From Voacanga thouarsii (lineage: Eukaryota; Streptophyta; Magnoliopsida; Gentianales; Apocynaceae): a stretch of 64,000 nt of DNA. The position numbers and the translations under genes are program-made. This document shows, one piece after another, positions 11,175 through 22,930 of the stretch. The notes under the pieces were generated by a model, which saw only the letters and a program-made list of their open reading frames with translations, had not been told where the DNA came from and made no database searches. The DNA lies in NCBI GenBank assembly GCA_026120185.1, contig JANUWF010001113.1, forward strand, positions 62,001 through 126,000, in the 5' to 3' direction. The stretch's first letter is position 1; every line of letters starts with the position of its first letter.

Positions 11175-12605
11175 ATGACCCGACAAACTGAAGGAGAGAT
11201 AGTAGATTTTGATCTAAAAATCGAATGGACTTTAACAAAGCTTCAGAGAGCACATAGGTAAAAGATTGATCAATCGAGTCAAGCCATGTTAGTAGGAGAA
11301 TTTTTATCTCTAGTCATGGAAGTTAACCAAAACTACAATGGTGGTAACGGTGGTAACAATAGGAAAACAATGGGTGATTATGCTAGACCAGCAATCTCGG
11401 CTACATATTCGAGTATTACTAGATCTAGAGTAGAGGCTAAAAATTTTGAGATTAAGCCTAACATCATCCAGATGATTCAAAATATAGTGCAATTTGATGG
11501 GTTGCTTGATAATGATCTAAATGTCTACCTTGCTAGTTTTCTAGAAATCTGTAATACGTTTAAAATGAATGGTTTGTTGGAACATACTATAAAGCTAAGG
11601 GTTTTTTTTTTTTCCCTTTTTTCCTTAGGGATAGAGCTAAATCTTGATTGAAAATTTTAACGGTAGGATCCATCACTACTTGGAATAGGTTTACTAAAAA
11701 ATTCTTAGCATAGTATTTTCCCCCAAATAGCATAGCCAAGTTTAGAACAGATATTTTTGCCTTTCAACAAATGGAGTCAAATAGTTTATATGAATATTGG
11801 GAAAAGTGGAAAAGGATGTTAATAAAATGTCCTCATTATGAGTTTGAATTAGGAATGCAACTGTAAATTTTGTATAGAAGATTGAATTTTGCTTCAAAAC
11901 AATAGGTTGATGCATCAACTGGAGGAACCACAAGTACTAAAACCCCAAAGGAATTGTATGAGTTAATTGATAATATTACTATGAATAACTATCCTTAGGG
12001 CAATCCATGACCTAGTGCTCAATTTGAAGGAGTTCATAAAATTGATATTGTAGCTGCCTTGGAAGCTAAAGTGGAGGCACTAGCTTAAAAAAAGTAACAA
12101 TTCATTATAGCCCATTCTCAAGGACATGTAATAAATGTTAATTGTGATTTTTGTAAATAATGACACTATAATCATGACTACCGAACCATGAGCTCATCTC
12201 AAGATACATATTTAGAGCAAGCTACTTTCATAGGGAATAGATAATAAGGTAATAATCCTTATAGTAGCACATACAATCTAGGTTGGAGAAATTAGCCAAA
12301 CCTTTCATGGGGCAATCAAGGTCAGTTTAGGCAAAATCCTCCAACCTTTAATCAAATAGCTCAACTCTTCTTGCCCTACAATACACCACCATCAAAGCCA
12401 TCATTGGAGAAATTGGTTAATAAATTGGCAAAGTTCTACGGAAACATGTTTTCAAGGAGTTGGTGTGGTACAAAGGAATCTGAAAGCATCAATGCACCAT
12501 TTAGAGAATTAAATTGGCTAATTGGCCAAACTTCTTGGAAAATGTAAAGCAAGAGCATTGCCTGAGAATACAAAGAATAATCCATGAGACTAAGATTGTG
12601 AAAAA
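11175..12605 (+). pseudogene. gag: E1 gag, broken
   Basis: Capsid precursor of an Athila-type element. The ATG at 11175 opens a frame with an in-frame stop near 11262 that continues as 121 codons (11286-11651). It carries the YARP motif and the LEICNTFKMNG segment typical of Athila gag. A homopolymer T run at 11601-11613 marks a frame break. Beyond it, motifs continue across stops to about 12605: QQMESNSLYEYWEKWKRML (about 11768-11822), a zinc-knuckle remnant NCDFCK (about 12138-12155), the NPYSSTYNLGWRN segment (about 12252-12290) and a LVNKL stretch (about 12412). The order matches full-length Athila gag, so this is decay rather than rearrangement. Not functional. Confidence 0.8.
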
Positions 12606-13759
12606 AGATGAAATTTTACTTGCTCTATTTTTTTTTCTCTCTCTTAATTTGGACAATCTCTAATTTTGTTAGTTTTACATTTTAGTTTATGTATTTTTTA
12701 GTTGTTTTCTTTAAATTCATGCATTTATTTTCTTTATAATTGTTTTATGTTAGATGTGCGCGCGCGCGCACGCGTGTGTATGTAAAGAAAGAGAAAAAAC
12801 ATTTTTTTAGCTCGGTTTCATAGAATTGAGCCACGCACCTGTCCAGTCTATAGACTCGACACAAGCTCATGTAAGATGTTTTATTTTAAACAGTCAAGAT
12901 GGTTGTCTTTTTCACCTCCAAACCACCAAATTCTCTTTTTCCCTTCTAATCTCTTCACTAACTCTTCGACTCAACCCCTACTAGCATAACTTTCACCATT
13001 AAAATCATTCCTAAACGATTAAAAATCCATTATCTAACTTGTTTTTCTAATTTTTATGGATTAAAAACCTTTAAGATTTTATCTTTTTTCTAACTATCCC
13101 CTTCAAATCCACCTAGTTCAAATCTTTCTTCAAAAGATTTGCATAGATTGTTTGTCTATAACGTGGAGAACACTTTGTTGTGATTTTTTTTTTCAAGTTA
13201 ATAGTAAGATTCTTCTTTTGAATTTCTTGGCATTATTGTTTTACTTTCTTAAAATAATTATTATTTTAGCTTGTTGAATCATTTTTATTATGTGCCATTG
13301 AGTTCTTATGACTATATTGAATTACTATTTATGCCATAAAGCATGTTATGGTAGATTTTTGGAATTTTGGAAATCATGCCTTGATACTTTGTTGGCAAAA
13401 TGTGGAATTTAGCAACATTTATTTACACCATGATTTGTTGAGATGAGCTTTGATATTGTTGAACTTATTTTAGGCTATTTTGGGAGGTATGATCATAATG
13501 TAATATTTTTATGCCAGAGTTGAGATTAGAACATACATGGATGTTTTGTTTTAGCTTGATCATGGTGTGATTATCACATAGCTATTGTTAGTTTTAAAGA
13601 TGAAATTCTTATTAAATCTTTACTCTTAGATATTGGAATTGTGTTTATATTGTAGGTGAATTGGAGGAATGAGATTGGTATGTGAAAATGAGGGTGGTTG
13701 AAAGTTGTGGTTACTTGTTGAGTAGTGTAATTTTGTGGTTGACAGTGAAACTAGGAATT
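12606..13759. other. E1 spacer between gag and env-like ORF
   Basis: T-rich non-coding DNA of the kind found after pol in Athila elements. It contains an alternating purine-pyrimidine run (gcgcgcgcgc, 12756-12775) merging into TG repeats. No protease, reverse transcriptase or integrase motif is visible in any frame, so pol is missing where it would be expected. Confidence 0.6.
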
Positions 13760-14400
13760 AGGGCCAATCATCCAAAAAAGCTTGGGCTCCATCATCTTAT
13801 GATCCCCTACCTATTGAGCTAAATCCCACGCATTCTACATAGGTTGATAGCCTTACTTGCCAAGACTAGTATTCTAGGAGGGCTAACAATAAGATAACTG
13901 TTGAAAAACTTTCAGTTCATCCTTTAAGCATTTTTTGCACTTATCTGCTATGTTTAGAAGATTAAGGTTAGAACCTATCATTCAAAGGAGAGGAAACTAG
14001 TACCCTGTCTTGGTTAAGGAATTTTATGCAAATATTAGAGATAAGCACAAGAATGACCTTAAGACTATTGAGATAATGGTGAAGGGTGTGTGTATTAAGT
14101 TTGATAGAGAAAAGTTGATGAGCATTTTTCATGTGAACAATGAAGGCCTTTGGTTAAGGGTGGACCATCATAACCAAAGAATGCATTCTGAGCCTAAGTG
14201 GAAGTATGGGGATACTCGTGTTGAGCTGGAGATGTACAAGACGGGACCTGTGGGTAGTCCTAGGTACTTTCATAGTAATAATCTCCATCCTAATTGAGAG
14301 CCTTAGTTTATATCTTTTGCTTCAATGTTTTTCCAAAAGCTAGTGAGCTAAATAAGACTAGAGTACTTGATGTCTATATCTTAAACTACATTCTTAACAC
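13760..14400 (+). pseudogene. Env-like / plant transposon protein ORF of E1, partial
   Basis: An open frame of 95 codons (14010-14297) contains PVLVKEFYANI just upstream in frame and MVKGVCIKFDREK, matching the domain often annotated as putative plant transposon protein in the third ORF region of Athila-like elements. The matching frame extends upstream to about 13760 and, past stops, downstream to about 14400 (a SNLHP-like segment at 14272-14296). It is cut off by copia-A at 14525. Its molecular role is not established in the family; a structural or envelope-like role is only suggested by its position. Confidence 0.6.
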
Positions 14401-14524
14401 GTAGTCTATTCCTCTTCCTCTATTACTAATTCAATATATGAGGGATGTGGTGTATTCCTAATTTTCCTTAAAATCTTTTGTCTTTCCATTAGTGATTATG
14501 AAGATCCTTCTTGCCTTTAGCCCT

Positions 14525-16044
14525 TGTTGTTAGAGTTAATTTGCACTTATACTAGTGTCTTTATATATTATGTAATAATACGAGTCATTTCTTTCCATTA
14601 ATAGTGCATTTTATTTTATGGTCATCAAGTACATGACTTGATAGTAAAACCCTACAATCAATACAATGACTATTCTTAAACTGCTCCTAATCGATTATTA
14701 TTAGTGAAACAATAATAAATTAAGATTAGTATATTTGTGACTTGATGACTATGTTTTATTGGTCATGGATATATGTGATGTCAAGTCAAAATATAAATAA
14801 ATATTAGAGAACATTGTATAGGACATGACCCACTGTGAGAGTACTTCATGGAACATATCATAAGTACTTTCTAACCATAATGATATTAAAATTTCTTCGA
14901 CCTGAATTCATCATAGTTTTGCTACTTGATAAATTCTATATTTTGACATTGTCTAAAGTTGTCTTTAACCAGATAATAAATTAGACTACTGTTGGATATA
15001 AAATAAACCAAGGAGAGGAATATGATCGATAGTGAAAGAATTTGTCCCTCTCAATTATGGGAGAGATATCCATGGGTCCCTTGATAAGTTAAACTATTAA
15101 AATGTATGGCCGTGATCAAAGATATCAATTTGAGATATTGATATCATTTGTTTGAACAGTCTACTATGAGATCAAGAAATAATTGATTAAGCTTAATAAG
15201 GATGACATGCTCTGTGCCTTATGCTTAATCTGGATATCGTGTGACAAAGGGACTAAATGTAAAGTTATGGTTTAGTTCAAAGAGATCACTAATATTCATT
15301 TAACATGGATAGTTATAATTTTTTGCTAGAAATTGCTTATAACTTGTGGGCCATTTAAATATGATGTGGGCACAATGCTAGTGTTAAATGAACCTATAAG
15401 GTTACACCATAAGCGAACTCATTAAGTTATTTTTATGGTAACCAGGTTTGATGAATCTGGAAATATGTCTAAGTTAATCGAACCTTGAAAATTGACCAGA
15501 ACAATTAATATGGAAATATGTTTGCATTCGATGTATCTGGATGATGTCCAGATTGTAAGAATTTGATGCAGTAAAATTAATTAGTCAAATTACCGAGATA
15601 ATGGCAGAATCTTATCATATTAGTTTTAATTTAATTTGAATTTAAATTAAAATATGATAAGATATTATCAAAGTTAGACTCCAAGAGGTTCGGGTGGTTT
15701 AAAAAAAAAAACCCTAGCCTTCTTTCAAAAATGCTCTCTATTAAGGAAAAAAAAAAATATTCGCACCTCCATTCAGCAGAAAAACTTAAGCCTCTCAAAC
15801 CCTTGGTGCTAGCACTCCCAGGGTAACGAGTTGGTTCGCTGTGTATATCCGTTAGAGGGCGTTCGCACATTGCAGCGTCTGGTGATCATTCGAATTGCAC
15901 GTACAACAGAAAACTAAAATTCAAAAGATCTTGATATAAACAGAGGTAATTCTATAATCCCTAGATCATCCTAATCATTTAGCTTGGGTCCTTTGAAGCG
16001 ATTCATGGATGTTTTTTGTGTTTAAGAGTCCACGAATTCTAACA
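14525..16044 (+). repeat. copia-A 5' LTR
   Basis: About 1.52 kb, ends in CACGAATTCTAACA as do the 3' LTR (to 33695) and the inverted solo LTR (from 25946). The first dozen or so bases are eroded: TGTTG joins directly to TAGAGTTAATTTG, whereas the other two copies have about ten more bases there. The region 14541-14660 and its mates share agtgcattttatttt and gtcatcaagtac. Confidence 0.85.
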
Positions 16045-16704
16045 CTTGTTTGGTTCGTGGAGGGGGAGGAGGAGGAGGGGAAAGGGGAAGGGGGAGGTGA
16101 AGAGGCACTTTATACATCCACTAAGAGAAGTAATAGTATTTACTTTATTTTGTTTAGTATGAAGGGGCAAAGAGGTAGAAAGGGAAGGAAGAAGAGAGAG
16201 AAGAATTTATTTAGTTTACTATTTTATCCTTCATTATTTATTTTGTTAAAATTTTTAATGTTAAAAAAAGAGGGTCAATGTTGTCATTATAACTTGATGC
16301 GTAAATTTTATATGCATAAAAATCATCAAATTTAAATCCATTATTTAGTCAAGTTTTAATTAAAACATTAATCATAAAATACACATACGAGTAAGTATAC
16401 CCATCGTAAGCATAGTATAGGGAATTAACGAGTATCAATCCTCAAAAGAACAAGTATACACTAATCACTTTTTATTCATTGTTTAACTGATCCAATAAAG
16501 TGAGAAAATAAGGGGGGAAAAAAAGAAATATGTACAACTCAATGATGTAGGATTATACAATTTAGACAATTATCCTAAAAAACATGATAATGAACCAACT
16601 TGCTATTCTCTTAATTAATTGTCATCTTGGCATCATGAAGGAATGTAAAGTATATTCAATCGTTTGTCAAGTCATGAACCTACTTAGATAAATTCCACTC
16701 CGTT
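16045..16704. repeat. Duplicated flank: purine-rich block plus family F LTR end
   Basis: Two parts. 16045-16294 is G/A-rich (gtttggttcgtgg then repeated ggaggaggag) and ends with gttgtcattataact. 16295-16704 is the U5 end of a family F Athila LTR in minus orientation (TGATGCGTAAATTTT, gtatacccatc). The same two parts in the same order follow the 3' LTR at 33696-34361, where the F LTR goes on longer. The first part could be a MITE or leader sequence; I cannot tell which. Confidence 0.7.
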
Positions 16705-17549
16705 AGTGTATTTTGATTGTAGTTGTAGATTATTCTGAAAAGTGCATAGCATGGCCTATTTTTTATCTCAATGTGATTGGCAGGTTTCATTCTAGTTGTT
16801 TTGAGTTTTTAAATACGGCCTGCGTGTCATTTTTCATTGTTGCAAAATTATATTGCTTTCCTAGATTAGGAATTAATTTAATTTTACTATCCAATGTAAA
16901 AGAAGACGGCGGCTTACATTTACAACTAATGAGGAGTATGCTTAAGGCATTAGAGAATGCTCAAGAAGTTCATATACCTAGATTGACTATCTTGATATTC
17001 ACTTTGCTTGTGATGATCAACATAGGCTATGAGCCATGCTATGTCACTTTTATTTATATCTTGTATGCATATTTGATATGTTTATTCCATGCTTTCTACA
17101 ATCAAAATTTTATTTTAATTTTTTTAAAAAAATAAGTTTTAAATGCTTTCCAAAATCAAACACTTATTATTACTTAGATCATCATATGGTCATTCATGCC
17201 AAAGTAAGATACTTTTGATTATCTCAGTGAGACAAGATGAAAAATAATTTTCCATATGTTTGATATGGTTTGACTTAACTAGGCTTTCAAAATGGTTTTG
17301 GACGTAGGGCATTATATGAGATTTTTAGCCGGGACATTTGATGCCTATCTCATTTAAAATTTGAGTTTTATTTAATTATAACATTAAAGCCAAAGCTTAC
17401 TTATGATTAAAATAAAATATTTATTAAAAAAAATTTACCCACTAAGAAACATCAAAATGTTGAAGCTTCAAAAGTTTAAATGCTTTTAGTGGGAGTTTTT
17501 CATTAAGGCCTCAAAATTAATTACTTTGCATATCTTAATAGCAACAAAC
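16705..17549 (+). other. Unassigned stretch with a 140-codon frame
   Basis: Begins where the duplicated block breaks off. The open frame 16713-17135 gives a hydrophobic 140-residue product (VVVDYSEKCIAWPIF near the start; several Leu/Ile/Phe-rich stretches) that I do not recognise. The other frame around 16917-17030 could also be a decayed coding sequence. It may be leader DNA of copia-A, since gag starts directly after it, or a fragment of some other transposon. Confidence 0.35.
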
Positions 17550-18068
17550 AGTTGAAATAACTCATTATGATCTGTGCTCGAGAAAGACAAGCTTAGTGGG
17601 ACTAAATTTCTTGATTGGGCACGTAACTCAAGAATCATTCTTAAGCAAGAAAAAAAGCTCTATGTTCTTGAAAATTCAATTCCCCCTACTCAAGCAAATA
17701 ACACCCTAAAAGCTGAAAAAGATGCATATACTAAGCACAAAGATGACTCCAACGATGTTACTTGCCTTATGCTAGCAACCATGAACTCTGAACTTTAAAA
17801 ACAGTTTAAAGAAGCAGAGGCATATGACATAATTGTGCATCACAATGGAATGTTCCAAGAGCAAGCACGACAAGAGAGATTTGAAACTCATAAGGTGTTA
17901 AATGCATGTAAGATGGTTTCTGGAACCTCGGTTAGTGCTCTTGTCCTTAAAATAAAGGGCTATCTTGATCATCTTTATAAGCTTGGTGCTCCTGTTAATC
18001 ATGACATAGCCACAAATTTAATCTTGGGCTCATTACCTCTTGAGTATGGCCAGTTTGTTATGAATTTT
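17550..18068 (+). pseudogene. gag: copia-A gag, N-terminal part
   Basis: Frames 17574-17798 and 17835-18074 together give the N-terminal copia gag domain: LEKDKLSGTKFLDWARN at the start, LYVLE, then VTCLMLATMNSEL, a stop and a frame change, then VSALVLKIKGYLDHLYKLG. The start is damaged (a TGA at 17568 and a shifted ATG just upstream), so no clean initiation codon is left. Coding stops at 18068 where copia-B inserted; it resumes in the right frame at 28820 after one copy of the ATTTT duplication. Gag would form the virus-like particle. Confidence 0.8.
18064..18068 (+). other. Target-site duplication ATTTT, left
   Basis: Five bases directly before the copia-B LTR; the same five lie at 28815-28819 after the other LTR. 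Removing copia-B plus one copy restores the copia-A gag reading frame across the junction, which confirms both the borders and the insertion order. Confidence 0.9.
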
Positions 18069-19821
18069 TGTTAGGTATCTCATGCATAAATATATGGCGC
18101 AGCGGAAAAATAATAACAAGATACCATCCCAAGATCCGCATACGTGTGGAAAACAAGGTATAAAGAGAATAAAGGTAACAATTTTACCTTTCTTTGTGTG
18201 TCTGAAAAACAAAAATTTTCCTTCTTCTCTCTGACAATAGTGGTGTGATCTAGCAATCCCATTGATCAAACACCACGAGAGTTGGATGTCCAACCACTAC
18301 AATCACAATGTGCGATTATGTCTAACAGAAATTCACACAGAGGATCACATTCAAGCACCAAAATTTTCTATGCTAGCAGAAAACAACAATGGTGGCTAGG
18401 GTTTGATAGAGATCAACGAGAGAGAAAAAGAAAAGAGAAGGGAGTCTGTATCCCTAGGGTTTCAGAGTTGTTTTTTGAGTGTTCTTCAGCAAGCAGGAAT
18501 CGTGCATATATCCCATATATTACATAATATCTCCTGCTGAAAAATACTCCATCTAAGAATTCTAAAACAGTTAGAATTCCCTAACTGTAATTGGAAACAT
18601 TAAGTTCTCACAATTACAATTTGGACCATAAATTATAACTAATTATAATTTGGCCACAACAACTTCTCTTTCTCGTAATTAACCCCACTATGTTATCAAA
18701 TAACATCTTGAGTATATAATTCTCTATTGAGTGTGACCTATTAGGTTTCCCAGTTAATTGGTAACGAATATGAATTAATTCAAACGTCTTTGAGATTAAT
18801 AATTCATAATTAATTAGAATTAATCAGTCAATTTTAATCAGGATTGATTTATTAATTCATCAATTAATACACCCATATTCCCAGATCATGAGCAGTATCT
18901 AGCAACACATCATAACCACCTAAGAGTCCAGGAAGTCAAGTGGCTTGACATGAACCCTTCAATAACAAACTATAATGCAATTAACTCCTTTCACCATACA
19001 ATATCTCATTCAATTTAGAGTACAGAATTAACGCCAACTCCTTCCAGAATATATATTAATTCTGGCCCGAATATAATAGTACTTGCACTAGGAACCCACT
19101 ACTTTAGATGTATATCAATTGGAACTATTTTTAATACACAGTCGCCTTGGCTAAGGACTTCTCGAGTAGTAATTCCTACAAGTGACTGTGAGATATTCGC
19201 CCCTACTATTAGGAATGGTGAATCCTTTATTGACCATCTCAACTATTTTCGTTTACCTCATAATGTACCCAATATCTATCCCATAGGCGGCCTTTGCTCT
19301 GGCTCCAGAGAATGGAATCAAAGCACAATGCTCAACAAACAAAGTACCTTAGAAATCTCAAGTCGAAAGATAATTGCACGCTTGCTATATAGAGATTATA
19401 TCACTGACACTAAATAGTTATCCATGTGATTATCTCATAGCTAGGTTATCTAATGCACTTGTTCCATTAATAAGCATCCACATGTTAACTTTGAGTATCT
19501 CAATACTCACGGATATTAGAAACACTGCCTGATCAAATCAAGAAGTCTAACGCATGCTAATCTTAACGCATTAATGATGTCATATCTCATTAATACTACG
19601 ACTAGAGATTATTTAAGTACTAACACTACACAGTGTAGTAGGAATCTCATATCATGATCTCTATCATGATTTTCTTAACATAGTGTTGTACTAGGGACTT
19701 TATATAACAGTTATATTACACAAAAGTAAACAAAAAAAAAACTATAAGATAAATAATGTCTTTTATTAAGATGTGTCATATACTACGTTCAAGTGATTGC
19801 CTCTAGGGCATAACACTAACA
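18069..19821 (-). repeat. copia-B 3' LTR
   Basis: 1753 bases, TGTTAGGTATC at the left and CTAACA at the right on the plus strand. It aligns with 25605-25945 plus 27401-28814 over its whole length with scattered differences. At 18398-18415 it shows the uninterrupted version of the site where the solo LTR entered the other copy. Open frames on both strands here (for example 18033-18293 and 18282-18527) are not conserved protein families and are taken as chance. Confidence 0.9.
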
Positions 19822-19836
19822 AACTCCCACTTGCAC
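19822..19836 (-). other. copia-B polypurine tract
   Basis: On the minus strand GTGCAAGTGGGAGTT directly precedes the 3' LTR start TGTTAG. It has the same form as the copia-A tract at 32150-32161, and is the plus-strand priming site. Confidence 0.8.
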
Positions 19837-19841
19837 TAAAG

Positions 19842-20399
19842 CTAATCATTCATGTATCTAATACCGAATGACTCAACATGCTTATCATGTTTCTTTTGGG
19901 ATAGTGCTTTTGTAAGCAAGTCATCTATGTTTTTATCCGTGAGAACTCTCTCTATCTTTACATCATTCCTATCTATGATCTCTCGGATCAGATGATTATG
20001 TCGGAGTACGTGTTTGAATCGTTGGTGAGACCGTGGCTCCTTTACTTGTGTAATGGCTCCATAGTTGTCACAATACAGAGATAGTGGATCAAGAATGCTA
20101 GGAACCACACCCAGTTCCGTCATGAGCTTTTTGATCCAAACGGCCTTTTTAGCTTCTGAAGAAGCGGTTATGTACTCAACTTCTGTCGTAGAGTTAGCAA
20201 TAGTTTCTTGTTTAGAACTCTTCCAACTTATTGCCCCTCCACATAACGTAAATATGTAGTCTAATTGTGATTTGAAATCATCTTTGTCAGATTGAAAACT
20301 GGAATCAGTATACTCGTTTATTTTCAAATCACATTCTCCATATACTAAGAGCACATCCTTAGTCCTTCGTAAATACTTAAGGATGTTCTTTACAGCCAC
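19842..20399 (-). pseudogene. pol: copia-B RNase H domain
   Basis: A 185-codon frame, the longest in copia-B. It begins VAVKNILKYLRRTKD, continues through an EYTDSSFQSD segment (first catalytic Asp of copia RNase H, about residue 31), then STTEVEYITASSEAKKAVWIKK and the terminal SLYCDN and HVLRHNHLIREI motifs. It matches the C-terminal end of copia pol, which removes the RNA strand of the hybrid. It is the in-frame tail of a polyprotein broken upstream by stops, so it has no start of its own. Confidence 0.85.
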
Positions 20400-21566
20400 C
20401 TAATGACCCTCAATAGGGTTAGATTGGTATCTGCTTGTCAATCTGAGAGCACAAGATACATCAAGCCTTGTACATATCATAGCGTATATGATAGATCCAA
20501 CTGCCGAAGCATATAGAATCTTACTCATGTGATCCCTTTCAACTTATGTCTTAGAAGACATCGATTTTGAACGGCTTACACCATGTACATGGGTAAGAAT
20601 CCCTTTTTGGAATGATCCATGCTAAACCTTTTTAGCACTTTATCTATGTATGTAGATTGTGAAAGACCTAGCAACCTTTTAGATCTATCTCTATAAATCC
20701 TTATTCCAAGAATATAGGTTACTTCAACAAGGTCTTTCATGGAGAATTGTTTGGACAACCAAACTTTAACTGTTTGCAAGACAAGTATATAATTTTCTAT
20801 TAGCAATATGTCATCTACATAAAGCAATAAGAAAATGATTGCGCTCCCACTGACCTTCTTGTATACACAAGGCTTATTCATGTTTTGAATGAAACCAAAC
20901 TCTTTGATTGTTTATCAAAATAGATGTTCCAACTCCTAGAAGCTTGCTTAAGTCCATAAATGCACCTTTGTAGCTTACACACCTTTGTACTATCATTGGA
21001 TGTGAAACCCTCAGGTTGTGTCATATACACTTCCTCGTAAGATTTTCATTTAGGAAAGCTATTTTCATATCCATTTGCCAAATCTCATAATTATAATGAG
21101 CAGCAATGGCTAGAAGTATCCTGATGGATTTTAACATGGCTACTAGCAAGAAAGTTTCATCATAGTAAATATCATGTTGTTGATGATAACCCTTCGCCAC
21201 TAGTCGTGCTTTATAGGTAACTATGTTACCATCCATGTCCATTTTCTTCTTGAAAATCTATTTGCACCTAATAGGTTTAATTCCTTTGGGTGGATCAACC
21301 AAAGTCTATACTTGGTTGTTGTACATGGAATCCATCTCTGACTTTATGGCCTCAAGCCATTTGCCTAATTCTGAACTGTTCAGAATATCCTTGTAGGTAG
21401 TAGACTCATCTTCATCAATGAGCAATACGTCATTGTGGTCACTAATGAGAAATCCATATCTCTTAGGTGCCACACGTATCCTACTAGACCTACGAGGTTC
21501 TTGTGTAGTAGAAGATTCATCTATTCTCTTAATAGATGTGGGATCAGATGGTTGATTCTCGTTTGT
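20400..21566 (-). pseudogene. pol: copia-B reverse transcriptase, broken
   Basis: RNA-dependent DNA polymerase domain in pieces. 21021-21242 carries YKARLVAKGYHQ and the IWQMDMK segment; 20576-20881 carries the YVDD catalytic motif at 20810-20821. Between and around them are stops and frame changes, including one between 20890 and 21020. Upstream (21243-21566) is the linker with the SSRIRVAPKRYGFLI segment. Parts match copia-A pol closely in order, so the two families are related but distinct. Confidence 0.8.
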
Positions 21567-22751
21567 TTAATCTTCATGAACTTCACTAAGTTTAATTTTA
21601 CTCACACTATCCCCTTTGAGCATGTGCTCCTTCTTGAAGAAGACGGCATGCTTCGAAACAAACACTTTGTTTTCAAAGGGTAGGTAGAAGTAATATCCAA
21701 AAGATTCTTTCAGATATCCCACAAACAAACACTTGTCAGACTTACTATCAAGTTTGTTTGACTGTAGCCTTTTGACAAAGGCAAGACAGCCCCATACTCG
21801 CAAATGAGATAACTTTGGTTTCTTACCAAAGAACATCTCAAATGGGGTAGAATCAACTGATTTTGTCGTAACTCTATTTAGTATATAAACAGAAATCTCT
21901 AGTGCATAATCCCAAAACGATTTTGGTAGGTTTGCAGAAGCCATCATGGTCCGTACCATATCTAGAAGGGTTCAATTCCTTCTCTCAATACACTGTTATA
22001 TTGAGGTGTATGTGGTGGAGTCCATTGAGATAATATCCCATTATCTCTAAGATAAATTCAGAAACTCTTGGCTTAAGTATTCTCCTCATCAATCAGATCT
22101 TAGAGTTTTAATACTTTTGCCAAGTTATTTCTCTACTTCATTCTTAAAGTCTTTAAACTTATCAAAGGCCTCAAATTTGTATTTCATTAAATACAAATAC
22201 CTGTATCATGAGAAATCATTAATAAAGGTTATGAAATAGTTATAACCTCCTCTTGCTTGTATTGATATTAGGCCACATAAATCAGAATGTATGAGTTCTA
22301 ATAACTTCTTGGCCCATTCTCCTTTTCCTGAAAAAAGAGTTTTAGCCATTTTACCTAGTAAACAAGACTCCTATGTGTCATATGATTCATAATCAAATGA
22401 CCCTAAGTCACCAAGCATATGTAACTTAGAAACACGATTTTCGTTTACATGGCCCAAATGACAATGCCATAAGTAAAAAGTGTTAGAGTTATTTATTTTA
22501 GGTTTCTTATTGTTTATATTGAGAATTAGATTATCCAAGTCTAGAACATATAAACCATTAAACCGAGTTGCTGAACCATAATGAATATCATTCAATAAAA
22601 AAGAACAACATTTATTCTTAAATATCAAATAAAATATATTTAAGTCTAAACACTCAACTAAGATAATGTTTTTCATTAAAACTAGTACATAATAACAGTT
22701 TTGTAATTCTAGAACTAATCTTGAAGGCAGGTTCTGCTCTTTTGTCCCCAC
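21567..22751 (-). pseudogene. pol: copia-B integrase, broken
   Basis: 21567-21959 (130 codons) holds the C-terminal integrase part: LPKSFWDYALEISVYILNR, then FGKKPKLSHLRVWGCLAFV and a GYLKESFGYYFY segment. 22371-22751 holds the end of protease and the start of integrase, with the zinc-binding HLGHVNENRVSKLH segment (about 22420-22470). The catalytic core between 21960 and 22370 is readable only across several stops. The enzyme would insert the DNA copy into the genome. Confidence 0.8.
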
Positions 22752-22930
22752 AGCAAGTGCAGCAACCGTTGCCCCATTTGTAGTACGTAGGTCTACGTCG
22801 CCTTTCTCTAGCTTTTTATTGCCCTTTAGTCCCTACAAGTTATTACAAAAATAAGATCCACATCCGGTATTTAATACCCATATCTCATTTTTAATGGCAG
22901 TATTTATCTCAATCATAAACATACCCAGAG
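22752..22930 (-). pseudogene. pol: copia-B protease remnant, active-site Asp changed
   Basis: Minus-strand frame shows WVLNTGCGSY at about 22868-22897, where copia aspartic proteases have D-T-G. Here the catalytic Asp is Asn, a GAT to AAT change. A stop follows about ten codons on. This copy could not cleave its polyprotein. Confidence 0.7.

Noticed and set aside
12754..12780. CG-rich run as a promoter CpG island
   Set aside because: Only about 20 bases of alternating GC leading into TG repeats; a simple repeat.
18033..18527. Frames within the copia-B LTR, with a counterpart at 25456-25830
   Set aside because: LTR sequence; the frames are not kept equally in the two LTRs.
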